Part shown: positions 1 through 8,939 of the stretch, in pieces
Numbering within the stretch: the first letter of the stretch is position 1
How the letters are laid out: each line of letters opens with the position of its first letter
DNA from: Bacteroidota bacterium
GTDB lineage: Bacteria > Bacteroidota > Bacteroidia > B-17B0 > Aurantibacillaceae
Length of the DNA stretch: 64,000 nt
NCBI GenBank assembly: GCA_030692515.1
Contig: JAUXZS010000061.1
Span: 124,001-188,000 of the forward strand
Reading direction: 5' to 3'
Notes under the pieces: generated by a model
Databases searched by the model: none
What the model was told of the DNA's origin: nothing
What the model saw: the letters and a program-made list of their open reading frames with translations, nothing else
Program-made: the position numbers and the translations under genes

Positions 1-1085
1 ATAAGCGTAGTTCGGAAATTTAACAGAAACAAAAACAGGATAATGATAACAAGTATAGCACCGTCCCTGAGCGCTTCTTCAACATTTTTAATTGCTGATA
101 TAATGAAATTAGATTGCCGGAAAAGTTCTGTATTGATGGTTACGTCTCCCGGTAGCGATGACTTTAGTTCATCAAGTGCTTTAACAATATTATCAGTTAG
201 CTCAACTGTTGAAGCGTTTGGTTGTTTTTCAACCGATAAGATAACGGCAGGTTTTCCATTCATGCTTCCATCACCTCTTTTCAAACGTGCTCCGAATTGT
301 ACATCAGCTACCTGTGATAACAATACCGGAGTATCATGGTTATAGCCCACCACAATATTTTGCATTTCTTCCAGCGATCTTAAGCGCCCTAAATTTCGTA
401 TCAGAATTTCGGTTCCGCTCCGGTTGAAGAAGTTGCCGGTAGTATTAAGATTGGAATTTCTAAGGGATTCTTCTACCTGGTTAAGTGATAGTCCGGCTGC
501 ATTCAGGCGGGGCAATGAAATTAATACCTGGTATTGTAATACATTCCCACCAATAGGAATTACCTGCGAAACACCTTTTACTGAAAGTAGCCTTCTGCGA
601 ATAGTATAATCAGCCAGCGTTCTTAAATCTGATTGAGAGGTAGTATCTGATGAAAGACCGATCAGCATAATTTGCCCCATTACAGATGAAATAGGCCCCA
701 TTACTGGCGTGATACCATCCGGCAATTGACTTTGTATGGTTTGCAGCTTTTCCGCCACAATCTGCCGGGCTTTCATAATATCTGTGCCGTAATCAAATTC
801 AACGAATATCATTCCTAAACCCACCGTTGAGTTGGAACGAACTTGTTCTACTCCAGTAGCTCCATTTAATGAAGTTTCAACCGGTAATACTACCAAAGCC
901 TCTACTTCTTCAGAAGCCATTCCCCCGGCTTCGAGAAATATAGTTACTCGTGGCCTGTTTAAATCGGGCAATACATCAACCGGTAATTGCAAGGCTGTAT
1001 ATGCTCCAGCAACCATCAATGCTATGGAAAATGCCATAATAATGAGGCGGTTGGATAAGGAAAATTTTATGATTCTATTTAACAT
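1..1085 (-). CDS. RND heavy-metal efflux pump (CusA/CzcA family), N-terminal part, cut by window edge
   Basis: Reading leftward from an ATG at 1085 the frame stays open to base 1, giving about 361 codons without a stop, so the gene continues outside the window. The translation starts MLNRIIKFSLSNR, followed by a first membrane helix and the QLPVDVLPDLNRP segment typical of the start of HME-RND pumps. The periplasmic porter region follows, and the sequence reaches the second membrane helix near the edge. RND pumps of this family export metal ions in exchange for protons as part of a tripartite complex. The transmembrane helix IV motif that separates divalent from monovalent pumps lies beyond the edge, so the metal cannot be assigned. 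The likely partner adaptor is the gene at 10781-11914. Confidence 0.9.
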   Translation of the reverse strand, partial: MLNRIIKFSLSNRLIIMAFSIALMVAGAYTALQLPVDVLPDLNRPRVTIFLEAGGMASEEVEALVVLPVETSLNGATGVEQVRSNSTVGLGMIFVEFDYGTDIMKARQIVAEKLQTIQSQLPDGITPVMGPISSVMGQIMLIGLSSDTTSQSDLRTLADYTIRRRLLSVKGVSQVIPIGGNVLQYQVLISLPRLNAAGLSLNQVEESLRNSNLNTTGNFFNRSGTEILIRNLGRLRSLEEMQNIVVGYNHDTPVLLSQVADVQFGARLKRGDGSMNGKPAVILSVEKQPNASTVELTDNIVKALDELKSSLPGDVTINTELFRQSNFIISAIKNVEEALRDGAILVIIILFLFLLNFRTTL

Positions 1086-1116
1086 CTGCTTTTTTGTTTT
1101 TTAGTATTTACTTCAT

Positions 1117-2373
1117 TTATGCAAGTACAGCCTCTTTTGCTATTTTTTCCATTATTAAATGATTGTCTCCGAGTTTGCAAAGAGCATCACAATGTTGTCG
1201 TAAATCAGAAAATAAAATGTATTTAATTTTGACTTTGTTATTTCTTATAGCAGGGCGAGAGAGCTGCAATTGAACATCTTTTTCCCTGCTGTTGGGAGCA
1301 ATCAGATAAAATATTTCATCTCCATCAGCAATTGTATAAGACAGATCAGTTAATCTTAATATACCGGAATAAATACTGGTAGATTTTTCTACCTCAAATG
1401 CTGCAATAACATTGTTGGTTCCTTTTTCAAACCACAAAACATCAATCAGTTTAATAGTTGTGGTGGTATCGGCATCTGCGTTAATATCAGGAAATTTTGG
1501 TAAGCAGAGGAACGAAAAATTATTTCCATTAAATGACCTGGACTTGTCGTTTGAAGCGCATATAACATCATAACCTAATGCGCTCCCGATTTTAAGCAGG
1601 TGGTATTGCATTTCTGAATGTAGGTTTTCATCTTCTTTTTCAGTCTGAATATCCTTATGGCGTTTTTCCATCAGCTTTTCAAGTTTGTTTCTTTCATGCT
1701 CGGATAAATATTCATCGCCTCCAATAACTAACTTTTGCATTCCTATCTCAAACAGCAAACCCGCTATTGCACCTAAGTCGTTGGACAATTCGGATTTGTG
1801 CGCATTGTTTTTTTCAACCAAGACCTCTCGTATTTTTAAATATTCCATCCATGAACCTAATTTTTTCTTGTCTTTGAATAAATAATTAAAGCCATTGATA
1901 ATAGCAGTATTGAAAGGAGGTATAATAGTTGGGTGCAAAAAATAGAGAATGCTTGCAACAGCGGGGCCAAGTCCTTTAATTTTCAAAGCATCGAGCTTCA
2001 GTATTTCTTTTACAATCTGTTCTTCTGTTTTAGCATTCATACAGTTTTCTAAAAATTGTCCGAATGCCTGCTTGTTTTGTTGGTTCTCATAAATATCAGG
2101 AATCCTCAATTTAGGTTTCCAGTAAAACGGATGCGCAGCACCTACAAACACTTGCTTTTGTTCAGATATACAGGTCAAAACAAATTCTAAGGAAGACCCC
2201 TTAAAATCATTCGGAAATTTGTTACTCTTTATATCTTCAATAACCTGAATAACGCCCCTGCGAATAGAGCGAAATGCTTTCAGCCTTTCATCATTGTTAA
2301 TGAACCAGGTATTGTAAACCGATTCTTTATCGGATTTATATTGAGTGATGATTTGTTCGAGATTTTTGCTCAT
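1117..2373 (-). CDS. HhH-containing protein with PD-(D/E)XK nuclease-like C-terminus, function unknown
   Basis: A 418-residue soluble protein without a signal peptide. Around residues 130-150 there is a helix-hairpin-helix-like stretch ([15 protein letters not shown]) of the kind seen in DNA glycosylase-like folds. Near residues 310-335 the pattern IDVLWF...AAFEVEKS has the D...ExK spacing of a PD-(D/E)XK nuclease core. I do not recognise a named family; a DNA-binding nuclease or restriction-like role is inferred. It sits 31 bases upstream of the RND pump start on the same strand, an odd neighbour for metal efflux genes. Confidence 0.7.
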   Translation of the reverse strand: MSKNLEQIITQYKSDKESVYNTWFINNDERLKAFRSIRRGVIQVIEDIKSNKFPNDFKGSSLEFVLTCISEQKQVFVGAAHPFYWKPKLRIPDIYENQQNKQAFGQFLENCMNAKTEEQIVKEILKLDALKIKGLGPAVASILYFLHPTIIPPFNTAIINGFNYLFKDKKKLGSWMEYLKIREVLVEKNNAHKSELSNDLGAIAGLLFEIGMQKLVIGGDEYLSEHERNKLEKLMEKRHKDIQTEKEDENLHSEMQYHLLKIGSALGYDVICASNDKSRSFNGNNFSFLCLPKFPDINADADTTTTIKLIDVLWFEKGTNNVIAAFEVEKSTSIYSGILRLTDLSYTIADGDEIFYLIAPNSREKDVQLQLSRPAIRNNKVKIKYILFSDLRQHCDALCKLGDNHLIMEKIAKEAVLA

Positions 2374-2389
2374 GTTTTAATTGTCATTA

Positions 2390-2833
2390 TTATTTACCCA
2401 ATCCTTTGTAACTATATGTTGTATGGTATTCTTTTCCTTTGATTGTTACAACAATCAATGCGGTAAATGCCTTGGTTATATCTTCCACATTGCAGGATAA
2501 TTTCTCTGTTCCAATAGTTAGCGTTTTCTCGGTTTCTTTTCCATCAGCGTATTGTATTTTCACCTTACCTGTAAATTCTTTTGGATCAATAACCTTTAAA
2601 TTTGATTTTAAAATCCACACGCTTAATTTTTCGTTGGCAGTGAAGGCATCAAATACAATTTCAAAATGATATTTTCCTACATCCTTAATTTCACCACCGT
2701 GAGGCGGTTCCGCTTTATGTTCATGTGTGGCTCCATCATCATGGCTATGACTGGAATGATCGTGTTGAGCTTTTGCTGATGAAACTAAAAGCACCAAAAG
2801 CATGAGTATTTTACAGGATAATTTCATCTGCAT
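2390..2833 (-). CDS. His-rich exported metal-binding protein
   Basis: A 147-residue protein with a cleavable signal peptide (about residues 1-22, ending SSAKAQ). A histidine cluster follows (HDHSSHSHDD...HEH), then a beta-rich domain beginning PPHGG. The same PHGG-type domain occurs in the protein at 15705-16223, so the two are probably paralogs; the other adds a CxxC heavy-metal-binding domain. The likely role is periplasmic buffering or delivery of Cu, Zn or similar ions to the efflux systems of this island. The specific metal cannot be read from the sequence. Confidence 0.75.
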   Translation of the reverse strand: MQMKLSCKILMLLVLLVSSAKAQHDHSSHSHDDGATHEHKAEPPHGGEIKDVGKYHFEIVFDAFTANEKLSVWILKSNLKVIDPKEFTGKVKIQYADGKETEKTLTIGTEKLSCNVEDITKAFTALIVVTIKGKEYHTTYSYKGLGK

Positions 2834-2854
2834 TTTTTCAGTTTATACTACTAA

Positions 2855-2924
2855 CCCACAGAGATAATTGCCTATAACCTAAATCTCTTTTTATGTTATA
2901 ATTCGGCAACTATGGCTCTGTGGG
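2855..2924 (-). other. 70-nt structured intergenic element (nested hairpin)
   Basis: Nearly the whole gap between 2833 and 2934 folds into nested stems. The outer arms CCCACAGAG and CTCTGTGGG (2855-2863, 2916-2924) are perfect. TTGCC/GGCAA pairs inside them, and TATAAC/GTTATA inside that, around an A/T-rich loop. It resembles the elements at 15620-15687 and 20640-20714 in size and architecture. It could be a terminator or attenuator, a metal-responsive leader, or a small palindromic repeat. Confidence 0.5.
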
Positions 2925-2933
2925 GGTGGTATT

Positions 2934-4241
2934 TTATTTATTTATAATCAGTTTTTTATTTGTTAAAGTATTTTCGGTTTTTAATACCACATTGTAAAAG
3001 CCATTTGGTAGGTCAAGGTTTATTTCCTTTTGATACTGCCCTGATGCTTGTTTGTTGTTTTCAATAACAGAAACCTCCCGGCCTAACATATCTGTAATTA
3101 CAATACTTAGGTTTTCTGTATTTCGTAGTTCATATTCGACAAAGAAGTTGCTGCTTGCCGGGTTGGGAAATACCCTGACATTATTAATTAAATTTTGCTC
3201 TTCTTTAATAACGGTTTGTAATCCTGAAAATTTAAAAATATAAAGCCCCTTATTTTCATCACTGGCTAAAATAGTAGCATCAGGGCTGAAAACATGTAAC
3301 CCATAATTACCTCCATATCCAGGACCGCTCAAGGTGCTATCGGTATCATATTGGTCAACCATAAATATGTTTAACGGATTGGAAACATCGAACACTCTAA
3401 AGCCATTACGATAGTATGATACGTAAGCATAATTGTCAACTATATAAAAATTATGAATATAAGCCGAAGGATCCGCAAAGCTATCAACCAACATCGGTGC
3501 AGAAGGATTACTTATATCCCAAATCGTAATGTCATTTTCTGTTGGTGAAGACAATTCATCACAAACAAAAAGATAATTGCCATCTGAAGAAGGATATCCT
3601 GAATGGTGGAAAATACCCAATGAAGGTATCTGCCCTAAAAGTATCAGGGTATCAGGTTGAGTAAGGTCATAAATACGAGTACCACAATTATCTGAAAAAT
3701 CATACAGCCTGTTGCCAACTATTGTAACATCATGTCCAATACAGGAAGGATCATTATAAACCAATTGCGGACTTAAAGGATTGGGATTAAGATCGTAAAT
3801 TTTTAAGCCGGGTGATTCTAAGTACATATATCCGTTTGAAGTAACATTAACTGTATGTGCCCCAGGGAATATGCCTACTTGAACTGGTGCTGCCGGATTA
3901 CTTAAATCAATGATTCTGCCGGTAGTTGATGTTATATTTTCGGCTACGGTATAGGCATATTGTTTCCAGGTTCCAACATCTACAACATTCACCCCACCGC
4001 CACTAATAGTTCCTGTTTGAACAGGGTTGGCCGGATTAGAAATATTAATAATTCTCATGCCTGAAGTGCTCGCACATAGTAACGCATAGGGGATATTTGT
4101 TGTCGTATCAACATAACGATTTACGTCATGGATAGGAATTCCACTATAATTTAGTTTTCCAATTAGCGAGATTGAATCTTGCGCAAAAGAATTGGATACA
4201 ATAACAATTATGATTAAAATAAAATTTATTTTGATTCTCAT
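2934..4241 (-). CDS. LVIVD-repeat (choice-of-anchor B) protein with T9SS type A sorting domain
   Basis: A 435-residue secreted protein. After a signal peptide (to about SFAQ) come repeated beta-propeller-like units of the LVIVD type, with recurring phrases such as MRIINISNPANPV, IIDLSNPAAPV and VFDVSNPLNI. The last 80 residues form a T9SS type A sorting domain (VFPNPASSNFFVEY ... GFYNVVLKTENTLTNKKLIINK region). The protein should be exported through the Sec pathway, moved over the outer membrane by T9SS and anchored or released. Its ligand is unknown. It is the first of three T9SS cargo genes in a row. Confidence 0.85.
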   Translation of the reverse strand: MRIKINFILIIIVIVSNSFAQDSISLIGKLNYSGIPIHDVNRYVDTTTNIPYALLCASTSGMRIINISNPANPVQTGTISGGGVNVVDVGTWKQYAYTVAENITSTTGRIIDLSNPAAPVQVGIFPGAHTVNVTSNGYMYLESPGLKIYDLNPNPLSPQLVYNDPSCIGHDVTIVGNRLYDFSDNCGTRIYDLTQPDTLILLGQIPSLGIFHHSGYPSSDGNYLFVCDELSSPTENDITIWDISNPSAPMLVDSFADPSAYIHNFYIVDNYAYVSYYRNGFRVFDVSNPLNIFMVDQYDTDSTLSGPGYGGNYGLHVFSPDATILASDENKGLYIFKFSGLQTVIKEEQNLINNVRVFPNPASSNFFVEYELRNTENLSIVITDMLGREVSVIENNKQASGQYQKEINLDLPNGFYNVVLKTENTLTNKKLIINK

Positions 4242-4262
4242 TTAGTTTTAGATTTTTAATAG

Positions 4263-5159
4263 TTATTTGATGACAATTTTTTTATTTGTTATAGCATTTC
4301 CGGTTTTTAATACAACATTATACATCCCGCTTGGTAAGTCAACGTCTATTTCTTTTTTATACTGACCTGACGATTGCGTACTATTTTCGGGAATAAAGAT
4401 TTCCCGCCCTAAAACGTCTATGATTTTTATACTTACTTCCGTATTATTTGACAAATTATAGTTTATGGAAAAAACTCCCATTGATGGATTAGGAAAAATG
4501 GAAACGCTATTAGAATTTAAGTTGTTTTCATCAATACCAATAACACTTCCATTGAATTGTAAATTATCAATGTAAATGTAACTTCCATCTTTAGGAATAC
4601 TGCTACTTGAGGAAATTACAATAATAGCACTATCAGGATTGTTACCATTTACGTAATTCAAATATGTACTGTTATAAAACCAACTGTGCGCCATTGAGTT
4701 AAAATAGCTTGCACCAAAAGCTATCGTATCTCTTTTTAATTGTGTTTGATCCCACTTGGTCAAAAGTATTTTTACACTTGAAGAATCGCTTGGGTCGTAA
4801 GGCATAAATTGCATATAATAACTCAGGAATTGTGGCCGATTGGTATATGGGAACCCTGATTTAGGTTTATATGTTACCGTATCAATTTCGCCACAAACGG
4901 CAACACCTGGAACAATTCCTTTAACTGGTATTGTTTTTGTAATAAGGTACAAATAGGATGCGCCTGAATAGCCCGGAGTTCCTTTGATGCAGGTATAAAT
5001 ACCGCTACTATAAGTTATTTGGTTTAGATTATCCCAATCATTAGGGGATTGATACACACTGGTAGTTGTCCAAGTTTCAAAGTCATTATTCGGTATTTGT
5101 GCAAAAAATTTGACAAAAACAAATGAAACCAGCAGAATTGAGAATGCAATTTTTTTCAT
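4263..5159 (-). CDS. T9SS type A sorting domain protein with N-terminal PCMD-like domain
   Basis: A 298-residue secreted protein. The signal peptide ends near FFAQ, and the mature part begins IPNNDFETWT, typical of Bacteroidota surface proteins with a lectin-like beta-sandwich (PCMD or choice-of-anchor type). It ends in a T9SS type A domain (FPNPSMGVFSINYNL ... MYNVVLKTGNAITNKKIVIK). That domain is very similar to the C-terminus of the adjacent 2934-4241 product, which suggests they were acquired or duplicated together. Substrate unknown. Confidence 0.8.
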   Translation of the reverse strand: MKKIAFSILLVSFVFVKFFAQIPNNDFETWTTTSVYQSPNDWDNLNQITYSSGIYTCIKGTPGYSGASYLYLITKTIPVKGIVPGVAVCGEIDTVTYKPKSGFPYTNRPQFLSYYMQFMPYDPSDSSSVKILLTKWDQTQLKRDTIAFGASYFNSMAHSWFYNSTYLNYVNGNNPDSAIIVISSSSSIPKDGSYIYIDNLQFNGSVIGIDENNLNSNSVSIFPNPSMGVFSINYNLSNNTEVSIKIIDVLGREIFIPENSTQSSGQYKKEIDVDLPSGMYNVVLKTGNAITNKKIVIK

Positions 5160-5169
5160 GTTAAGGGTC

Positions 5170-7221
5170 TTATTTATTTATTAAAATTTTCTTAGTCATT
5201 ATCTGCTCACCAATTTTCATTTTTACATAATACATCCCAACTGCGAATCCGGTCGTTTGAATAGCAACTTTGTGAATACCTATTGGCTGTTTTCCTGCTT
5301 CAGATAAAACAATTTTTCTGCCCGTAACGTCCATTATTTCATAAGAGACGATTTCGGATTTTTGAAGTTGATACTCGATAGTGAAAGAAGTGTTTGCCGG
5401 GTTGGGAAATAACAATACCGAATGATCTGTGCCATCTTGGTCTTCTATCCCTGTTGGAATAGCGCCCAGGTTAATATTGTCGATATAAAGATTGTTTCCT
5501 CCATCGGTTACGTTTACAATTTTGATTAACACATTGGTGCTTGTAGAATATGTGCTTAAACTAACATTCGCAGTTTTCCATACTGTATTTGTATCGGGTA
5601 TGTAAGGCGTGGTTTGAGTTGGTCCGGTAGTCATTGCCGTGCCTGTTCTATAAAATTTTTGTGTCCAGTTTACACCGCAATCGCTTGATACCAAAACAAT
5701 CAATTCATCTGAATAATTTATATCCGATTTTGCATACGCCCATTTAAAATTCAAATAGGGTGTGCCTGTGAACGTGGTGAAATCGAAGCGGGGCAATAGC
5801 ATGGCATCTGACTGCCCATAATTTGTATTTATAAGATTATTGATTTTGGCAGATCCAGTTCCAGCATATTGAACAGCAACAGTATCACGTTCCCATGTAA
5901 TACCGGCATCAGGATTATCAATTGTGATTCCATTTGGAGGAAATACAGAAGTTTCAAAGCCTTCAAAAAAAGGCAAAGCCTGACCGACCGGAGGTGTGGT
6001 AACGTTAATGTAAGTTGATTGGATTATACTATCGCTGCCACTGCTTCCTGTTGCAACAAGTTTAACAGCGTATGTACCCAATGTATTATAAGTAACTGTT
6101 GGATTTAAAGCCGTTGATGTTGCCGGAGTTCCGCCTGTAAAATACCATTGGAATGTTAAGGGATTGTTCAACGTTTTGTTTGTAAAAAGAACCGAGTTCC
6201 CAATGCAAATATTTTGAGCATTTGATGTAAAGTCCGCAATTACATTACAAGCGGATGCTACGAAACCACTATCACAGCCCGTTGAATCAATATTCCATTG
6301 CTGCCATATATCGTAACGCAAACTTGTTAGTGAAGCGTGCATTCTTGATTTTTGTCCGTCAGAAAACATGCTTTTGCAGGCATCATCAGAATAATCAAGA
6401 TAGTTTTGAACCTGGTCATTCACATTCGGAAAATCGTTTGAACAGCTATTTATTGTAGGGCAACCATAATTAGGATTAATAGCAGGGGGAGTATCGCATA
6501 CGTAGTCGCCATCCGAACAAGTATCTACTCCGCATCCACCGTTAAATGTATGATAGAGGCCAAACCAATGTCCGATTTCGTGTGTTGTGGTTCTACCAAG
6601 TGAAGCTGCCGCTGTTCCTATACGTCCAAAATAATCATGTCGTAGCACTATACCATCTTCATCAGGTGGTCCTCCAGGGTAAGACGAATAGCCTAAAATT
6701 CCACTACTTCCATTAATGGTTTTAACTATATACATATTGAGGTATCGGGTGTTATCCCAATAGCTCAGGTTTTTCAATTGTGCCCGTTGATAGGTTAGAT
6801 GGTTGCTAAGTGATGATTGTATCCGTACAATGCCGTTCGTACATTGTCCATCAGGCGTTTTCTTCGCCAAACAAAATTCTATTTCAGTATCTACACCATT
6901 ACCATCTCCATTTGTTCCGGTAATTTTTCTGAAATCTTCATTCAATACTGTAATCTGACTTTGTATTTGCGCATCAGATATATTTTCTGTTCCGCCATTA
7001 TGAATAACATGCACAACAACCGGAATAATTTTTACACTGCCTGATGCCGCTTTTTTATATACAGGTGTATTGCGGATTGCATCAGAAATAATTTTTTCTG
7101 CTTTTTCAACTTGTGCTTTATGCTGTCGTTGGTAATTGTCGAAATAGCATGGCTCGGTTTGTGCGAAATTTTTACAAACCGAAAGAGCTATAATTAGTGA
7201 TATTAAAATAAGTTTCTTCAT
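5170..7221 (-). CDS. Secreted M43-type zinc metalloprotease with PKD, anchor J and T9SS domains
   Basis: A 683-residue extracellular protease. After the signal peptide (ending NFAQ) the catalytic domain carries HEIGHWFGLYH near residues 213-223. This is the HExxHxxGxxH zinc motif of metzincins in the cytophagalysin/pappalysin (M43) family. A PKD domain follows (about 325-405, FTSNAQNIC...TYNTLGTYAVKLVAT). Next is a choice-of-anchor J-like beta-sandwich (about 410-590), and last a T9SS type A sorting domain. The zinc ligands look intact. It probably degrades extracellular protein; no link to metal resistance other than needing zinc is evident. Confidence 0.9.
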   Translation of the reverse strand: MKKLILISLIIALSVCKNFAQTEPCYFDNYQRQHKAQVEKAEKIISDAIRNTPVYKKAASGSVKIIPVVVHVIHNGGTENISDAQIQSQITVLNEDFRKITGTNGDGNGVDTEIEFCLAKKTPDGQCTNGIVRIQSSLSNHLTYQRAQLKNLSYWDNTRYLNMYIVKTINGSSGILGYSSYPGGPPDEDGIVLRHDYFGRIGTAAASLGRTTTHEIGHWFGLYHTFNGGCGVDTCSDGDYVCDTPPAINPNYGCPTINSCSNDFPNVNDQVQNYLDYSDDACKSMFSDGQKSRMHASLTSLRYDIWQQWNIDSTGCDSGFVASACNVIADFTSNAQNICIGNSVLFTNKTLNNPLTFQWYFTGGTPATSTALNPTVTYNTLGTYAVKLVATGSSGSDSIIQSTYINVTTPPVGQALPFFEGFETSVFPPNGITIDNPDAGITWERDTVAVQYAGTGSAKINNLINTNYGQSDAMLLPRFDFTTFTGTPYLNFKWAYAKSDINYSDELIVLVSSDCGVNWTQKFYRTGTAMTTGPTQTTPYIPDTNTVWKTANVSLSTYSTSTNVLIKIVNVTDGGNNLYIDNINLGAIPTGIEDQDGTDHSVLLFPNPANTSFTIEYQLQKSEIVSYEIMDVTGRKIVLSEAGKQPIGIHKVAIQTTGFAVGMYYVKMKIGEQIMTKKILINK

Positions 7222-7223
7222 TT

Positions 7224-7550
7224 TTAGTAGTTATTATATTCTTGAAAATCATTTATACAAGTTTGACATAGTTCATGGCATTTCCGAAATGTATCACCCT
7301 GCTCATATTCTAAAATAGTGATGGAGCATAACGACCAGGATTCAATGCAACATTTTATGAGTGCTTTATCTAACAGTGATCTTCGTTTGATAAATTGATA
7401 TAGCAAAACATTCAAATCGGCACAATCTCTCATAATTGCAGCATCTCGTTCATTTCCTAAATTCAGGAGCATAGATTCACATTGAAGACAATACTCCATG
7501 AATAAATCCAATTGTTGTATCAGCAATATTTTATCTGTCTTAATGTTCAT
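7224..7550 (-). CDS. Cys-rich four-helix bundle copper-binding protein (DUF326/Csp-like)
   Basis: A small (108-residue from the ATG at 7550) helical protein with no signal peptide. It has a Cys pattern (YCLQC, RDC, KCC, SLC, KCHELCQTC) spaced along predicted helices. This matches the family of four-helix bundle copper-binding or copper-storage proteins, which coordinate Cu(I) through thiolates lining the bundle. A GTG codon at 7562 would add four residues; I prefer the ATG. It lies 18 bases after the methyltransferase stop. Its presence beside a multicopper oxidase supports a cytosolic copper-sequestering role. Confidence 0.75.
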   Translation of the reverse strand: MNIKTDKILLIQQLDLFMEYCLQCESMLLNLGNERDAAIMRDCADLNVLLYQFIKRRSLLDKALIKCCIESWSLCSITILEYEQGDTFRKCHELCQTCINDFQEYNNY

Positions 7551-7568
7551 GCTTGTGACCACGATAGC

Positions 7569-8216
7569 TTAGTTAAGAGCTTTATACAATGTTAATGTTC
7601 CAAAAATTGTAGAGTAGTTTTTTTTGACTTCTACCTTTTTAAAACCAGCGTTTTCAATGTATGCAGGCAATAATCCCTTTACGTTATCATTTGTAGTTTT
7701 AAATCCATCCAGTAGTTGAACAAAAAAGAAAAGCGAACGCATCAATACTGATGATGCTTTGCCCCAATCGGCAATATGTAACTCTCCATTAGGTTTTAAT
7801 ACACGCTTAATCTCCTTTAGTGAATTATGCTTCTGTTCAGCAGTCAGGTGATGAAATACAAGGCTGGTCAAAACACGGTCGAAACTGATGTCAGCGTATG
7901 GTAATTTTACTCCATCATACTTGGTTATGAATATTTTTGCTTTTGCTTTTTTGATTTTTTTCTCCGCAATGGTCAGTATCTTTTCATCCACATCAACTCC
8001 GTTTACTTCTGATAAGGGGTTAGTATCCTTTATCATAAGAGAAAGAGTTGCAGTGCCAACACCAAAATCAAGCACTCTGTGATTAGGTTCAATATGGGCT
8101 TGCTCAATTAGTGCTTTTTTAAATTTCGCTTCGGGCATGGTAAATGCGACCAATGGATTATACAATTTTGTTAACCAATTGAAACGCAATGCCGGGATGT
8201 AATTATTATTATCCAT
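7569..8216 (-). CDS. Class I SAM-dependent methyltransferase
   Basis: A 215-residue cytosolic enzyme with the glycine-rich SAM motif I (VLDFGVGTATLSLMI, near residue 48) and the acidic motif after strand 2 (VNGVDVDEKIL). Post-I and motif III segments are also present (VLTSLVFHHL, IKRVLKPNGELHIADWG), typical of the UbiE/Methyltransf_11 group. The substrate cannot be read. In a metal island a small-molecule or metalloid substrate is possible, but there is no arsenite methyltransferase Cys signature. Confidence 0.85.
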   Translation of the reverse strand: MDNNNYIPALRFNWLTKLYNPLVAFTMPEAKFKKALIEQAHIEPNHRVLDFGVGTATLSLMIKDTNPLSEVNGVDVDEKILTIAEKKIKKAKAKIFITKYDGVKLPYADISFDRVLTSLVFHHLTAEQKHNSLKEIKRVLKPNGELHIADWGKASSVLMRSLFFFVQLLDGFKTTNDNVKGLLPAYIENAGFKKVEVKKNYSTIFGTLTLYKALN

Positions 8217-8234
8217 TTTTTAATTTTTTTATTT

Positions 8235-8936
8235 CTATTTAGTTTCACTTTCTTTCTTTTTAAAACCTAACAAGTAGCTTACTTGTAAACCATACAATAT
8301 GTTTTTTCCCTGCATTCCGTTCATTTCCATCACACCTCCGAATACACTTTTAAAACCGGAGTTTGCCAATACCTGAACCTGTAAAACATCTTTACTAAAA
8401 ACAGGTATATCTATACCGACACCTGCAAAAGCGCCCCAATCCACCATTTGCATATCATCCATTATGTTTACGGCATTGTAGCTATTGACACGGTAAGCAT
8501 TAATTAGCGTGTGTTGTGAGCCACCAAGCGAAAAAAATAATTTTGATTTGCCGATTAATTTTTTTGTCCGGTATTTTGCTCCGAGCATTATGTCAATGTA
8601 TGAGAAACGATAACGAGGGCTGTAATCGGCCATATCCATGTCAAACTTAGCTCCCCTTTGCATGTAACCGGCATTGAGTGATATTCCAATTTTTTCATTC
8701 AGAAAATATTCGGAACGAAGTCCAGCGCCTAAACTCGTTTTAGCGCCATGAGTCATACTGCTCATACTTGATCCCGTGTTCATGCCTGACATATTTCCAC
8801 TCGTTTTGCTGCCGTAAATACTCGTTAATCCTAATATGTATGATGGGCCTATATTAAATTTAGTCTGAGCAAATGCCCATGTTCCCATTAAAGCAAAAAC
8901 CATAATGGATACTGTTGTTTTTATTTTCATATTCAT
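8235..8936 (-). CDS. Outer-membrane beta-barrel protein (PorT-like), His/Met-containing
   Basis: A 233-residue exported protein. The signal peptide ends WAFAQ, and the rest is alternating amphipathic strands (FNIGPSYILGL, KTSLGAGLRSEYFLNEKIGISLNAGY) ending LQVSYLLGF, as in small PorT-type outer-membrane barrels. A Met/Ser/Gly-rich external-loop segment (GNMSGMNTGSSMSSMTHG) may bind copper, in keeping with the multicopper oxidase gene 3 bases upstream. The metal role is inference. Confidence 0.7.
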   Translation of the reverse strand: MNMKIKTTVSIMVFALMGTWAFAQTKFNIGPSYILGLTSIYGSKTSGNMSGMNTGSSMSSMTHGAKTSLGAGLRSEYFLNEKIGISLNAGYMQRGAKFDMDMADYSPRYRFSYIDIMLGAKYRTKKLIGKSKLFFSLGGSQHTLINAYRVNSYNAVNIMDDMQMVDWGAFAGVGIDIPVFSKDVLQVQVLANSGFKSVFGGVMEMNGMQGKNILYGLQVSYLLGFKKKESETK

Positions 8937-8939
8937 AGC

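Noticed and set aside
43-1104. Plus-strand open frames of 60-100 codons at the left edge
   Set aside because: They are antisense shadows of the RND pump, whose minus-strand translation is clearly family-like.
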